From Sulfurimonas hongkongensis (GTDB taxonomy: Bacteria; Campylobacterota; Campylobacteria; Campylobacterales; Sulfurimonadaceae), in the NCBI RefSeq assembly GCF_000445475.1, contig NZ_AUPZ01000007.1:62001-126000 (forward strand): 64,000 nucleotides of DNA. Reading direction: 5' to 3'. Both the position numbers and the translations under genes were made by a program. This document shows positions 44,173 to 54,177 of this stretch, piece by piece. The notes beneath the pieces are model-generated. The model had not been told where the DNA came from and did no database searches. It saw only the letters and a list, made by a program, of their open reading frames with translations. The first letter of the stretch is position 1. The number at the start of each line of letters is the position of its first letter.

Positions 44173-44262
44173 TTATAAAAACCTTTGACTTAGATTATAA
44201 AAAGATTTTTCAAGTCTCTCTATAAAACTATGCAAACGGTTGTTGTACTTGATTTGCATCAT
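44173..44262 (-). CDS. Possible 29-residue basic microprotein with strong ribosome site
   Basis: Frame MMQIKYNNRLHSFIERLEKS and nine more residues, preceded by AGGAGGTT; the second Met codon (44259) has ideal spacing. The peptide is basic and amphipathic. It is the only feature seen in the 262-base spacer between the GlcG-like and uppP genes. No conservation evidence available. Confidence 0.3.
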   Translation of the reverse strand: MMQIKYNNRLHSFIERLEKSFYNLSQRFL

Positions 44263-44335
44263 AACCTCCTATAGTGTCAAAGGAGACAAAGCAAGTACTA
44301 TTCCCTTTTTTACTTTAGAACACTAGAGTAGATAT

Positions 44336-45103
44336 TTAAAGTAAGATTAAGAGTAAAGCACCGAAGATTATTCTATATATCCCAAAAGCAACAAAGGTAA
44401 ATCTCTCTAAAAAGACTAAAAAAAGCTTTATTGTAAGATATGCAACAATAAATGAGACTATAAAACCTACCGCTAAAGCGACTAGATTATCGTTGCTAAA
44501 TTCATGGTAATGCTTTAGTAGATCATAAGCAGTAACTGCGCACATAACAGGAAAGGCAAGTAAAAAGCTAAACTCTGCACTAGCTTTTCTGCTTAGTCCA
44601 ACTAATAGAGCGCCAATGATGGTAGCTCCAGCCCTACTGGTCCCAGGAATAAGGGCGAAAACCTGAGCAAAACCAATAATAAGTGACTGCTTTAGAGTAA
44701 CTTGCTCTACATCATCTATAAGTATTTTCTCAGTAGGTATAAAAAATTTCTCAACTACTAAAAATATAACACCGCCAACTATAAACATAACCGCTACTAC
44801 TTCAACGCTAAAAAGAGTTTTTATCTCTGATGAGAAAATAAAACCAACCCCACCGATAGGGATAAAAGCTAGAAAAATCTTTGCCCATAAATCAATTTTT
44901 TTGATAGTAAATTTGTCTTTGTAGTTAAAAACAACTGCTAAAATTGCAGCAAATTGGATGATAACTTGATAGGCTTTTGTAGTATCTGTTTGGTTTATGC
45001 CTAAAAATTCGCTTGCAACGATGAGATGCCCAGTAGAAGAGATGGGCAAAAACTCTGTAAAGCCTTCTATAATTCCTAAAATTACCGAGTCAAATATCGT
45101 CAC
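44336..45103 (-). CDS. uppP: Undecaprenyl-diphosphatase UppP (BacA)
   Basis: 255 residues from GTG 45103, chosen because GAGGG stands seven bases upstream; an ATG at 45133 would add ten residues without a site. Active-site motifs [15 protein letters not shown] near residue 12 and PGTSRAGAT near 155; about eight membrane helices. It recycles the lipid carrier for peptidoglycan and surface glycans. Confidence 0.94.
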   Translation of the reverse strand: MTIFDSVILGIIEGFTEFLPISSTGHLIVASEFLGINQTDTTKAYQVIIQFAAILAVVFNYKDKFTIKKIDLWAKIFLAFIPIGGVGFIFSSEIKTLFSVEVVAVMFIVGGVIFLVVEKFFIPTEKILIDDVEQVTLKQSLIIGFAQVFALIPGTSRAGATIIGALLVGLSRKASAEFSFLLAFPVMCAVTAYDLLKHYHEFSNDNLVALAVGFIVSFIVAYLTIKLFLVFLERFTFVAFGIYRIIFGALLLILL

Positions 45104-45278
45104 TAAGCTACCCTCAAATGTAAAAATAAACATATTTTAATGCTGAAATAGTAGCATATTAAAACTATAGAAATCTTTGCTTTTATAAGCTTATAAAAGC
45201 CTAGGTAATCAAAACTTTAGCTTATTTGGATATAATACGAGGTTTTTAAATCAAACTAATCTTGATAGGACTTTTTAA

Positions 45279-46391
45279 ATGTTACTTTTTACTCCTGGGC
45301 CAACTCCAGTTCCTCAAAATGTTCGTAATGCCATGAGTGATGAGACTATGCATCACCGCACACCAGAATTTGAAGCTATTTTCGAAAAAACGCGCAAACA
45401 TCTTTTTGAGCTTTTTAAAAGTGATGAAGTTGTTATGCTCTCATCTAGCGGAACAGGTGCTATGGAGGCCGCAGTTATAAATCTTTGTTATAACAAACTC
45501 TTAAGTGTAAACTCTGGAAAGTTTGGAGAGAGATTTTCAAAAATTGCAAAAGCTCATGGGCTAGAAAATATAGAGATAAAAAATGAGTGGAATACACCTG
45601 TTAGTGTAGAAGCTATAGTTGAAGCATTGAAAGTAAATCCTGAGATAGATGCTATAGCAGTTCAAATCAGTGAATCAGCGGGCGGACTTCGTCATCCTGT
45701 AGAAGGGCTGGCAAAGGCAGCTAAAGAGATAAATCCAAATATTATGATTATAGCTGATGGCATCACTGCAGTTGGGGTTGAGGCTATAGATGTTAGCAAT
45801 ATCGACTGCCTAATTGCAGGAAGTCAAAAAGCTTTAATGCTTCCACCCGGTTTAGCGATACTTGGGCTTAGTAACGCGGCAATTGAAAAAATTGGAGCTG
45901 GCAAGGGTTACTATTTTAATCTTGCTACAGAGATTAAAAGTCAAAGAAAAAACACTACTGCTTGGACAGCGGCTACAACTCTAACTATCGGACTTTTAGA
46001 AGTTTTAGAGACGATAGAAAGAGATGGAGGTATAGAAAAGTTATATAGCGAGACTAAACTTAGAGCTTGTGCGGTTAAGAGTGCACTTAAAGCTATAGGA
46101 CTTCATATCTATCCAAAGACTCCAGCAACATCTATGACAACAATAGATGACGTGGATGCTTCAGAGATAAGAAAGATTCTTAAAAATGAGTTTTTAGTAA
46201 ATGTAGCAGGTGGACAAGACCATTTAGCTGGAAAAATCTTTCGCATAAATCAAATGGGTTTAATCCCGGTTCATGAGATGGCATGGGTTGTAAATGCGGT
46301 TGAATTAACTCTTGCAAAATTAGGTAGAAGAGCTTATGATGGAGTAGCAAACAGAGTCTTTAATGAGACTTTTTTTGCTACAAAAGCTTAG
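45279..46391 (+). CDS. Class V pyridoxal-phosphate aminotransferase (serine/alanine-glyoxylate type)
   Basis: 370 residues. N-terminal FTPGPTPVPQNV and HHRTPEF are hallmarks of the alanine:glyoxylate / serine aminotransferase group; the cofactor Lys is in AGSQKALMLPPG near 191. The substrate is not settled; serine or phosphoserine related roles are possible. Starts at ATG 45279 and lies three bases ahead of hisZ, with which it is co-transcribed. Confidence 0.88.
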   Translation: MLLFTPGPTPVPQNVRNAMSDETMHHRTPEFEAIFEKTRKHLFELFKSDEVVMLSSSGTGAMEAAVINLCYNKLLSVNSGKFGERFSKIAKAHGLENIEIKNEWNTPVSVEAIVEALKVNPEIDAIAVQISESAGGLRHPVEGLAKAAKEINPNIMIIADGITAVGVEAIDVSNIDCLIAGSQKALMLPPGLAILGLSNAAIEKIGAGKGYYFNLATEIKSQRKNTTAWTAATTLTIGLLEVLETIERDGGIEKLYSETKLRACAVKSALKAIGLHIYPKTPATSMTTIDDVDASEIRKILKNEFLVNVAGGQDHLAGKIFRINQMGLIPVHEMAWVVNAVELTLAKLGRRAYDGVANRVFNETFFATKA

Positions 46392-46394
46392 ATT

Positions 46395-47252
46395 ATGATA
46401 CTTGAACATGAGATTCCAAATGGCTCAAAACTTTACTTTGGTAAGGCTGCTAGAGTAAAGAGAGAGATTGAGAGAGTTGCTAGTGATATCTTAGATGCAA
46501 ATGGATTTGAGGAGATTGTTACTCCTGTTTTTTCTTACCATCAGCATCTAAGCATTGCAGATGAGAAGAGACTTATCAAAGCAAATGATGAAAAAAACAA
46601 TCCAATATCTCTAAGAGCGGACTCTACTATAGATGTAGTTCGTATCATTGAGAAAAGGCTCGGAAGAAATACTCAGCATAGAAAATGGTTCTACATTCAG
46701 CCTATTTTTACATATCCTACGACTGAACAAAATCAAATAGGTGCCGAGTTTATGGGAGAGAAAAAACTCTCATCTGTTATGAAAATAGCGACTGAGATTT
46801 TACACAAGCTTGAGGTTGAGCCTCTTGTGCAGATATCAAACATAAGAGTTCCTAAACTTTTAGTAGAGATGTTTGATGAGCTAAGTTTGGATGACTTTAA
46901 ACATACAAATATAGACAAATTTTTAAACCTAGAAGTTGAGTGGTTAAATAAACTTGTATATCTTCAACATATCCATCAGCTAGATGAACTTTTAATTATA
47001 GTGCCAGAATCTATAAAGATAGAGCTAGTTAAGATGAAAGAGTTAGCACAAGAAGCATCATCAAAAAACATAGTTTTAGCACCAATGTATTATGCACAGA
47101 TGCTCTATTATGATGAAGTATTTTTTAGAATGATAGATAAAAACGAAGTCTATGCAAGGGGTGGAAGATATACAAGTTCAGATCTAAACTCTGTCGGATT
47201 TGCTATTTATACAGATACACTTTGCGAAAAAATAGTTTTAAATGATACATGA
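46395..47252 (+). CDS. hisZ: ATP phosphoribosyltransferase regulatory subunit HisZ
   Basis: 285 residues resembling the class II core of histidyl-tRNA synthetase without the anticodon domain: VTPVFSYHQHL, LRADSTIDVVRI, RKWFYIQPIFTYP, GAEFMGEKK, YARGGRYTS. HisZ activates the short form of HisG at the first step of histidine synthesis. Length is below the usual 320-390, as in other Campylobacterota. hisG is not in the window. Followed by purA after 91 bases. Confidence 0.88.
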   Translation: MILEHEIPNGSKLYFGKAARVKREIERVASDILDANGFEEIVTPVFSYHQHLSIADEKRLIKANDEKNNPISLRADSTIDVVRIIEKRLGRNTQHRKWFYIQPIFTYPTTEQNQIGAEFMGEKKLSSVMKIATEILHKLEVEPLVQISNIRVPKLLVEMFDELSLDDFKHTNIDKFLNLEVEWLNKLVYLQHIHQLDELLIIVPESIKIELVKMKELAQEASSKNIVLAPMYYAQMLYYDEVFFRMIDKNEVYARGGRYTSSDLNSVGFAIYTDTLCEKIVLNDT

Positions 47253-47263
47253 GCTAAGCTCAT
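47249..47263. other. 15-bp palindrome at the hisZ stop
   Basis: ATGAGCT-A-AGCTCAT overlaps the TGA of hisZ. A second weak hairpin, CTCTAAAGAG, follows at about 47300. Together they may attenuate transcription before purA; no T-run is present. Confidence 0.3.
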
Positions 47264-47304
47264 ATATCTACGCTAGTCGCTAAGACACTAAAGTCTACCT
47301 CTAA

Positions 47305-48590
<1,286 letters not shown>

Positions 48591-48591
<1 letters not shown>

Positions 48592-48616
48592 AAATAGTGT
48601 CAAACACTATTTTTTT
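48591..48616 (+). terminator. Intrinsic terminator after purA
   Basis: Perfect 9-bp stem AAATAGTGT / ACACTATTT with CAA loop and a T-run of seven at the end. The stem starts at the purA stop codon. Confidence 0.85.
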
Positions 48617-48625
48617 GCATTAAAA

Positions 48626-48750
48626 GGCACGAGTGCCGAGAGCCTTACGCTGAGTAAAACTTAGCGCGCACAACGGAGTACCCTTGGGGAATTAGCGTAG
48701 TCAAAGGGACTTGTTCCTTTGGCATGATAAATAGGAACAAAGGTTCCCTT
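48626..48750. other. Highly structured intergenic element before fliJ
   Basis: Three consecutive hairpins: GGCAC-GA-GTGCC (48626-48637), CGCTGAGT-AAA-ACTTAGCG (48648-48666) and a longer stem pairing AAGGGA with TCCCTT and TTGTTCCT with AGGAACAA (48704-48750). It lies after the purA terminator and ends 34 bases before fliJ. It may be a repeat element, a leader RNA or a small RNA. No coding frame with ribosome site. Confidence 0.45.
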
Positions 48751-48783
48751 GAATTTATGAAATAAATTAAAGGATTGTTTTTT

Positions 48784-49206
48784 ATGAAAACTCGCTTCAC
48801 TCCCTTAGTCAAGTTAAAAAAAACTGCTATGGATAAAAGTGAGTCTCTTATGCAAAAAGCCAATGCAGACTTAAATTCAGCAAGAGCCGCACTAGAGAAA
48901 TCCTACGAAACCCTAGATGAAATCACAAGTCCACAACAAGGAAATATGAAAGATTTTCTTGCCTCGCGTGAGCTTATAAACTCCGCAAGAGCCTTTGTTA
49001 AACACAATCAAGAGTGGGTTATTTATGCACAAAATCAAGTAAATCAAGCAAAAGAAAAACTAAAACTAGATATTATTGAGCATGAGAAGTTTAAGTACTT
49101 AGAACTTCAAGAGATAGAAAAAGAGTTAAAAAAACTCAAAATTCAAGAGATGAAAGACCTTGATGAAGTAGCCCTTATGACTCATAATAAAAAGGAAAAA
49201 AATTGA
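48784..49206 (+). CDS. fliJ: FliJ-like flagellar export chaperone
   Basis: 140 residues from ATG 48784 with AAAGGA site; a TTG nine bases earlier overlaps that site and is rejected. Helical coiled-coil throughout, with the FliJ-like N-terminus MKTRFTPLVKLKK and Q/K/E-rich heptads. FliJ works with the FliI ATPase in flagellar protein export. It overlaps motE by four bases and matches the position of the FliJ gene between purA and motE in related genomes. Confidence 0.8.
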   Translation: MKTRFTPLVKLKKTAMDKSESLMQKANADLNSARAALEKSYETLDEITSPQQGNMKDFLASRELINSARAFVKHNQEWVIYAQNQVNQAKEKLKLDIIEHEKFKYLELQEIEKELKKLKIQEMKDLDEVALMTHNKKEKN

Positions 49207-49712
49207 GAATAATTATACTTTTGCATCTTTTTTTAGCATCGCTTTTGGCATTAGAGACAAGTGATAAACTCTTTGAGTGTACAGAAATCTTTAAAGAGAG
49301 AAAGAGCGAGCTTTTAGTAGAGCTTGAACGCATTGATGAACAAAAACAAGCACTAAGTGCTTTGCAAATTGCCACAGAAGAGCTTCTTAGAAAAAAAGAA
49401 TCAAGACTCAATGAAAAAGAAGCAATAGTAGATAAAAAACTCTTAGAGATAAAAGAAAAAGAAGAAGCTATCAAACAAATGCTTGCAAAAAATGAAGAGA
49501 TATTAAAAGAGATAAAAAGTATAAAGATGGACAAGGTAGCTCAAACTTTTGCAAAGATGAAAGACTCACCAGCTGCTGCTATTCTCTCAGATATGGACAA
49601 TGAAGAAGCAGCATCTATCCTTAGCTCACTAAAACCTAAAACTGTGGGAAAGATTTTATCTAAAATGGATGCTAAAAAAGCATCTGACTTGACACTCTTG
49701 TTGGTAAAATAA
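49203..49712 (+). CDS. motE: Flagellar motor chaperone MotE (MgtE N-domain)
   Basis: 169 residues, TTG start in an ATTGA overlap with fliJ. Signal peptide (about 1-17), a long coiled coil (about 25-115), then a MgtE-N-like domain (FAKMKDSPAAAILSDM, AASILSSLKPKTVGKILSKM). MotE proteins are periplasmic chaperones for the MotC stator support in this phylum. Confidence 0.85.
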   Translation: MRIIILLHLFLASLLALETSDKLFECTEIFKERKSELLVELERIDEQKQALSALQIATEELLRKKESRLNEKEAIVDKKLLEIKEKEEAIKQMLAKNEEILKEIKSIKMDKVAQTFAKMKDSPAAAILSDMDNEEAASILSSLKPKTVGKILSKMDAKKASDLTLLLVK

Positions 49713-49773
49713 TCAAACTCTAATCATAAATAGTGTAAAATGCACAAATTATTTTAACAAGTAGGGTCTCGCG

Positions 49774-50325
49774 ATGAAAGTATCACTAAAAACTATACCT
49801 CACATATCTAGTAGGGTTGCAATTGACTTAAACAAAAGTGGTGTTGTCACGATGACAAAAGGACTTGAAATAGTAGCCAAAGAGGCTGAGAAAGTGCTTG
49901 AACATAGTGTAAAACAGGAGATGGCACTAGAAGAAAAAGCTGGTGAAATCTGTGATGAAAATGAAGAAGAGATAGAGTTTATGCTCGCAGATGAGAGACA
50001 GCTATTTTTTATGATAAAGAAAAAACTAGCACCGGAGTTTGGAGTTATACTAAACTATGAAGAGAGATATTCAGATATTTCTCACAAGATTTTAGATGAG
50101 CTTTATGAAGAGGATTTGATCCATTTTGAAGTGACAGAAAATCGCATAAAAAATATCATCTACAATGCTATAACCTCATTTATCGCAGATGCGTCCGAGA
50201 TAGAAGATGCTGTCATGGATAGGATTAGATCTTATAAAAAAAGATATATTCCAGGAACAGATGAGTTTGACATTTTGTATGAAAAAATCTACAAAGAAGA
50301 GCTTATGAAAAGGGGTATGGAGTAA
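49774..50325 (+). CDS. DUF507-family protein
   Basis: 183 residues, acidic, mostly helical, with KVSLKTIPHISSRVAIDL at the start and ERYSDISHKILDELYEEDL in the middle, the pattern of DUF507 proteins. Function unknown. Lies 37 bases before carA in the fliJ-motE-carA run. Confidence 0.8.
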   Translation: MKVSLKTIPHISSRVAIDLNKSGVVTMTKGLEIVAKEAEKVLEHSVKQEMALEEKAGEICDENEEEIEFMLADERQLFFMIKKKLAPEFGVILNYEERYSDISHKILDELYEEDLIHFEVTENRIKNIIYNAITSFIADASEIEDAVMDRIRSYKKRYIPGTDEFDILYEKIYKEELMKRGME

Positions 50326-50362
50326 TGAGTAACATTTTTCTTATAAAGCAAAGGAGAGCTAA

Positions 50363-51487
50363 GTGAGAGTATATATATATCTTCAAAACGGGGTTTTTTT
50401 AGAGGCAAATAGTTTTGGTGCAGAGGGAACTGTGGTTGGTGAGATAGTTTTTAACACGTCTATGACAGGTTATCAAGAAGTTATGTCTGACCCATCGTAT
50501 GCTGGTCAATTTGTTACATTTACTATGCCAGAGATCGGAGTAGTTGGTACAAATGAACAAGATATGCAAAGTTCAAGTGCACATGCGAAAGGTATGATAG
50601 TTAGAAAATACCAAAAAAGATACTCAAACTTTAGAGCTGAGGCTTCCCTTGAAGAGTTTTTACTAAAATACAATGTTATGGGAATCTGTGATATTGACAC
50701 AAGATATTTAACTAAGACAATAAGAAATGAGGGTGCTATGATGATGATAGCATCTACTTCCATTAGCGATAAAGAAGAGCTAAAGAAGATCTTAGAAAAC
50801 TCTCCTCGCATTGAAGATATAAACTATATAGAAGAAGTTAGCACAAAAAAAGCTTATAAGCATGAGAGCTCGACTTACTCAGATAGAGAGTTTAAGTTTG
50901 ATACTCCCCCGACTCCTCAAGCAAATATTGTAGTAATTGATTTTGGTGTAAAAAGAAATATTTTAAATGGACTAGTAGGTGCAGGAATGGGCGTTGAAGT
51001 TATTCCAAATAACTTTAGTGCCGATGACTTGATAGAGAGATATAACTCAAAATCCATAGATGGAGTTTTTTTATCAAACGGACCTGGTGATCCGCTTGTA
51101 CTAAAAAAGGAACAAGAACAGATAAAAAAACTCATAGATGCAAAAGTACCAATGTTTGGTATCTGTCTGGGGCATCAACTGCTCTCTATCTCTCATGGCT
51201 ATGAGACTTATAAACTAAAATTTGGACATCATGGTGGAAATCATCCTGTTAAAAATATTAAAAATGGATTTGTAGAGATCACATCTCAAAACCATAACTA
51301 CAATGTTTCTGATAATATAGTAGAGATTGCAGAAGTAACTCACATTAATCTTTTTGACAATACAATAGAAGGACTAAGATATAAAGATTCTCCAATTTTT
51401 TCAGTTCAGCATCATCCAGAGGCAAATCCTGGACCAAAAGAGAGTGATTATGTATTTAATGAATTTCTCTCACTTATAAAAAGATAG
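50363..51487 (+). CDS. carA: Carbamoyl-phosphate synthase small subunit CarA
   Basis: 374 residues, GTG start behind GGAG. N-terminal CPSase domain (FNTSMTGYQEVMSDPSY) and C-terminal class I glutamine amidotransferase with Cys in GICLGHQLL and His-Glu in QHHPEANPGP. It supplies ammonia for pyrimidine and arginine synthesis. carB is not in the window. Confidence 0.96.
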   Translation: MRVYIYLQNGVFLEANSFGAEGTVVGEIVFNTSMTGYQEVMSDPSYAGQFVTFTMPEIGVVGTNEQDMQSSSAHAKGMIVRKYQKRYSNFRAEASLEEFLLKYNVMGICDIDTRYLTKTIRNEGAMMMIASTSISDKEELKKILENSPRIEDINYIEEVSTKKAYKHESSTYSDREFKFDTPPTPQANIVVIDFGVKRNILNGLVGAGMGVEVIPNNFSADDLIERYNSKSIDGVFLSNGPGDPLVLKKEQEQIKKLIDAKVPMFGICLGHQLLSISHGYETYKLKFGHHGGNHPVKNIKNGFVEITSQNHNYNVSDNIVEIAEVTHINLFDNTIEGLRYKDSPIFSVQHHPEANPGPKESDYVFNEFLSLIKR

Positions 51488-51510
51488 CTTATTTTGAACA
51501 AGAAAAAAAA

Positions 51511-51535
51511 GCTTAGATGCTCCTAGCATCTGAGT
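51511..51535 (+). terminator. Hairpin after carA
   Basis: Stem CTTAGATGCT / AGCATCTGAG with one T-G pair and a CCT loop; an A-run lies on the left. It separates carA from the cbb3 operon. The T-run on the right is poor (TTATCT). Confidence 0.65.
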
Positions 51536-51682
51536 TATCTCCCAAAAATCTTATGTTGTTTCTTAAGCAAATATAAAACTACAAAAGTAAACAAAAAACT
51601 TATATTATGCAAATTTGTCATAAAATAGTCATTTTTTAAGATACTTTAAACATTTCTATGGTTATAGTAACACTGTTAATTG

Positions 51683-51714
51683 GTCTAATTATATGGTCAT
51701 ATATCTAATTAGAC
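51683..51714. promoter_or_regulatory. Inverted repeat GTCTAATTA-N14-TAATTAGAC before ccoN
   Basis: Perfect 9-bp arms, ending 32 bases before the ccoN ATG. Depending on the transcript start it is an operator or a leader hairpin just ahead of the AAGGAGG site. No FNR-like box of the type seen before nor and nir is visible in the 259-base spacer. Confidence 0.45.
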
Positions 51715-51746
51715 ATAATTGCTTTGAATCTTTAAGGAGGCTATAT

Positions 51747-53240
51747 ATGGAGAATCGTCCATTAGAGTACGACTATACGGTTACGAAGATGTTCATGTTT
51801 ACAACAATTGCTCTAGGAATTGTTGGTATGCTCATCGGTGTAATTTTAGCATTTCAACTCGCATTTCCAGGGTTAAACCTGATGTTAGGTGAAGGTCTTG
51901 CAGAATACACAAACTTTAGTCGTCTTCGTCCGCTGCATACTGATGCAGTTATTTTCGGGTTTACACTTAGTGGTGTTTTTGCTACTTGGTATTATGTTGG
52001 TCAGCGTGTATTAAAAGTATCAATGGCAGAGTCAAGATTGTTGATGCTTCTAGGCAAGTTACACTTCTGGTTATACTTGATAACTGTTGTAGCAGTAGTT
52101 GTCTCACTGTTTGCAGGGGTTACTACTTCAAAAGAGTATGCTGAGTTTGAATGGCCTATCGATATTGCAATCGTTATAGTATGGGTTATTTTTGGTCTTA
52201 GTATGTTTGGTCTTATCGGTATCCGCCGTGAAAAATCGCTCTATATTTCTGTTTGGTACTATATAGCTACTTTTCTTGGTATTGCCATGCTTTATCTATT
52301 TAACAATATGGAAATTCCAACAATGTTGGCATCTGCGCCTGATGGAAGTCATGTAGGCGGTAACTGGTGGCACTCTATATCTATGTATGCTGGTACAAAT
52401 GATGCACTAGTTCAATGGTGGTATGGTCATAATGCAGTTGCATTTGGTTTTACTGTTCCTATTATTGCGATGATTTACTACTTCTTACCAAAAGAGTCTG
52501 GTCAAGCTATCTATTCATATAAGTTATCATTACTCTCTTTTTGGGGATTAATGTTTGTATATTTATGGGCTGGTGGACACCATTTACTCTACTCAACTGT
52601 CCCAGATTGGGTACAGACTATGGGCTCAATCTTCTCTATTATCTTGATTTTACCTTCATGGGGATCAGCGATAAATATGCTTCTTACAATGAAGGGTGAA
52701 TGGCAACAAGTTGCAGCGTCACCACTTATTAAGTTTATGGTTTTAGCTTCTACATTCTACATGTTCTCAACGTTAGAGGGACCTATTCAAGCTATCAAAT
52801 CAGTTAATGCTATAGCACACTTTACAGACTGGATTGTTGGTCACGTTCATGATGGTGTTTTAGGATGGGTTGGCTTTATGATTATGGCTGCACTTTTTCA
52901 TATGGCTCCTCGTGTATTTAAGCGTGAGATCTACTCAAAAAGCCTTATGACCGCACAGTTTTGGATTCAAACGCTAGGTGTTGTTCTGTACTTCACTTCT
53001 ATGTGGATTGCAGGTATTACTCAAGGTATGATGTGGCGTGCTCACGATGAGTTTGGTAACTTAGCTTACTCATTTATCGATACTGTTACTGTATTACATC
53101 CTTATTACACTATTCGTGGTGTTGGTGGATTGTTATATTTAGTTGGTTTTTTAATGTTTACTTATAACATATACAAAACTATGTCTGCTCGTCCTATTGA
53201 AGAATCTGAGCTACAATCTGCATCGCCTATGGGCGCATAG
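51747..53240 (+). CDS. ccoN: cbb3-type cytochrome c oxidase catalytic subunit CcoN
   Basis: 497 residues from ATG 51747 behind AAGGAGG (51734-51740); an upstream TTG-type start would add 18 odd residues. About 12 helices. Ligands: His in RPLHTDAVIFGF, WWYGHNAVAFGF with Tyr/His active-site partners, HH in WAGGHHLLYS, and HVHDGVLGW. High-affinity oxygen reduction at low oxygen. First of ccoNOQP. Confidence 0.97.
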   Translation: MENRPLEYDYTVTKMFMFTTIALGIVGMLIGVILAFQLAFPGLNLMLGEGLAEYTNFSRLRPLHTDAVIFGFTLSGVFATWYYVGQRVLKVSMAESRLLMLLGKLHFWLYLITVVAVVVSLFAGVTTSKEYAEFEWPIDIAIVIVWVIFGLSMFGLIGIRREKSLYISVWYYIATFLGIAMLYLFNNMEIPTMLASAPDGSHVGGNWWHSISMYAGTNDALVQWWYGHNAVAFGFTVPIIAMIYYFLPKESGQAIYSYKLSLLSFWGLMFVYLWAGGHHLLYSTVPDWVQTMGSIFSIILILPSWGSAINMLLTMKGEWQQVAASPLIKFMVLASTFYMFSTLEGPIQAIKSVNAIAHFTDWIVGHVHDGVLGWVGFMIMAALFHMAPRVFKREIYSKSLMTAQFWIQTLGVVLYFTSMWIAGITQGMMWRAHDEFGNLAYSFIDTVTVLHPYYTIRGVGGLLYLVGFLMFTYNIYKTMSARPIEESELQSASPMGA

Positions 53241-53257
53241 AAAGGGAGGATAATATT

Positions 53258-53950
53258 ATGTTTCATTGGTTAGAAAAGCATCCGTTCTTTTTCTCGGTAG
53301 GTGTGTTCTTAGTAATTGCTTTTGCGGGAGTGATTGAAATTCTTCCAAATTTTGCTCAAGCTTCACGTCCTGTTATAGGAACTAAGCCATATTCAATACT
53401 CGAGACTACAGGTCGCCAAGTTTATATAAAAAATAGTTGTAATGCTTGTCATTCACAGCTCATTCGTCCATTTAAATCAGAGACTGACCGTTATGGTCAC
53501 TACTCTTTAAGTGGTGAGTATGCATATGATAGACCATTTTTATGGGGTTCTAAAAGAACTGGGCCAGATTTAATGCGTGTGGGTAACTACCGTACTACAG
53601 ATTGGCATGAAAATCATATGAAAGATCCAGCTGGTGTTGTTCCAGGATCTGTTATGCCTGCGTATCGTTGGATGTATACTAATATAGCTGATGTTCCAAC
53701 AGCATATGCTGAACAATTAACAAATGCACAGTTCTTTTCAGTTCCTTACAACGAACCTATTCCTATGAAAGATGGAAGTACAGAAGTTGTTAAGATGGCT
53801 AATAGCGTAACTGAAGCACATGCAATGGCTTTAGCTGAGGCAAAAGAGATTGCAGCTGATATGAAAGATCAAAATATTAAAGATGCAGTTGCTCGTGGTG
53901 AGATCCCTGAGATAGTAGCTTTAATTGCATATCTTAATAGTCTTAAATAA
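53258..53950 (+). CDS. ccoO: cbb3 oxidase monoheme subunit CcoO
   Basis: 230 residues with an N-terminal helix (about 9-29) and heme motif CNACH in NSCNACHSQLIRPF; Met in PGSVMPAYRWM is the likely distal ligand. Carries electrons between CcoP and CcoN. AGGGAGG precedes ATG 53258. Confidence 0.96.
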   Translation: MFHWLEKHPFFFSVGVFLVIAFAGVIEILPNFAQASRPVIGTKPYSILETTGRQVYIKNSCNACHSQLIRPFKSETDRYGHYSLSGEYAYDRPFLWGSKRTGPDLMRVGNYRTTDWHENHMKDPAGVVPGSVMPAYRWMYTNIADVPTAYAEQLTNAQFFSVPYNEPIPMKDGSTEVVKMANSVTEAHAMALAEAKEIAADMKDQNIKDAVARGEIPEIVALIAYLNSLK

Positions 53951-53962
53951 GAAAGGTTTATA

Positions 53963-54166
53963 GTGAATATTGCAGAACTTCAAGCTTATGGTTACTTTGC
54001 ACTAATTGTATTTTTAGCAGTTGGACTCTATGGATATATATATCATTTATATTCAAAGAAGAAAAATGCTGATGGAGTTGACTATGAGCAGTATAGTAAT
54101 ATGGCACTACATGACGAGATAGATGATACTCCTGTAGCATCTGTCTCAGACGATAAAAAGAAATAG
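53963..54166 (+). CDS. ccoQ: cbb3 oxidase small subunit CcoQ
   Basis: 67 residues, GTG start. One membrane helix (about 10-29, YFALIVFLAVGLYGYIYHLY) then a charged tail, the CcoQ/FixQ pattern. Lies between ccoO and ccoP. Confidence 0.9.
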   Translation: MNIAELQAYGYFALIVFLAVGLYGYIYHLYSKKKNADGVDYEQYSNMALHDEIDDTPVASVSDDKKK

Positions 54167-54177
54167 GAGAGAGATAT

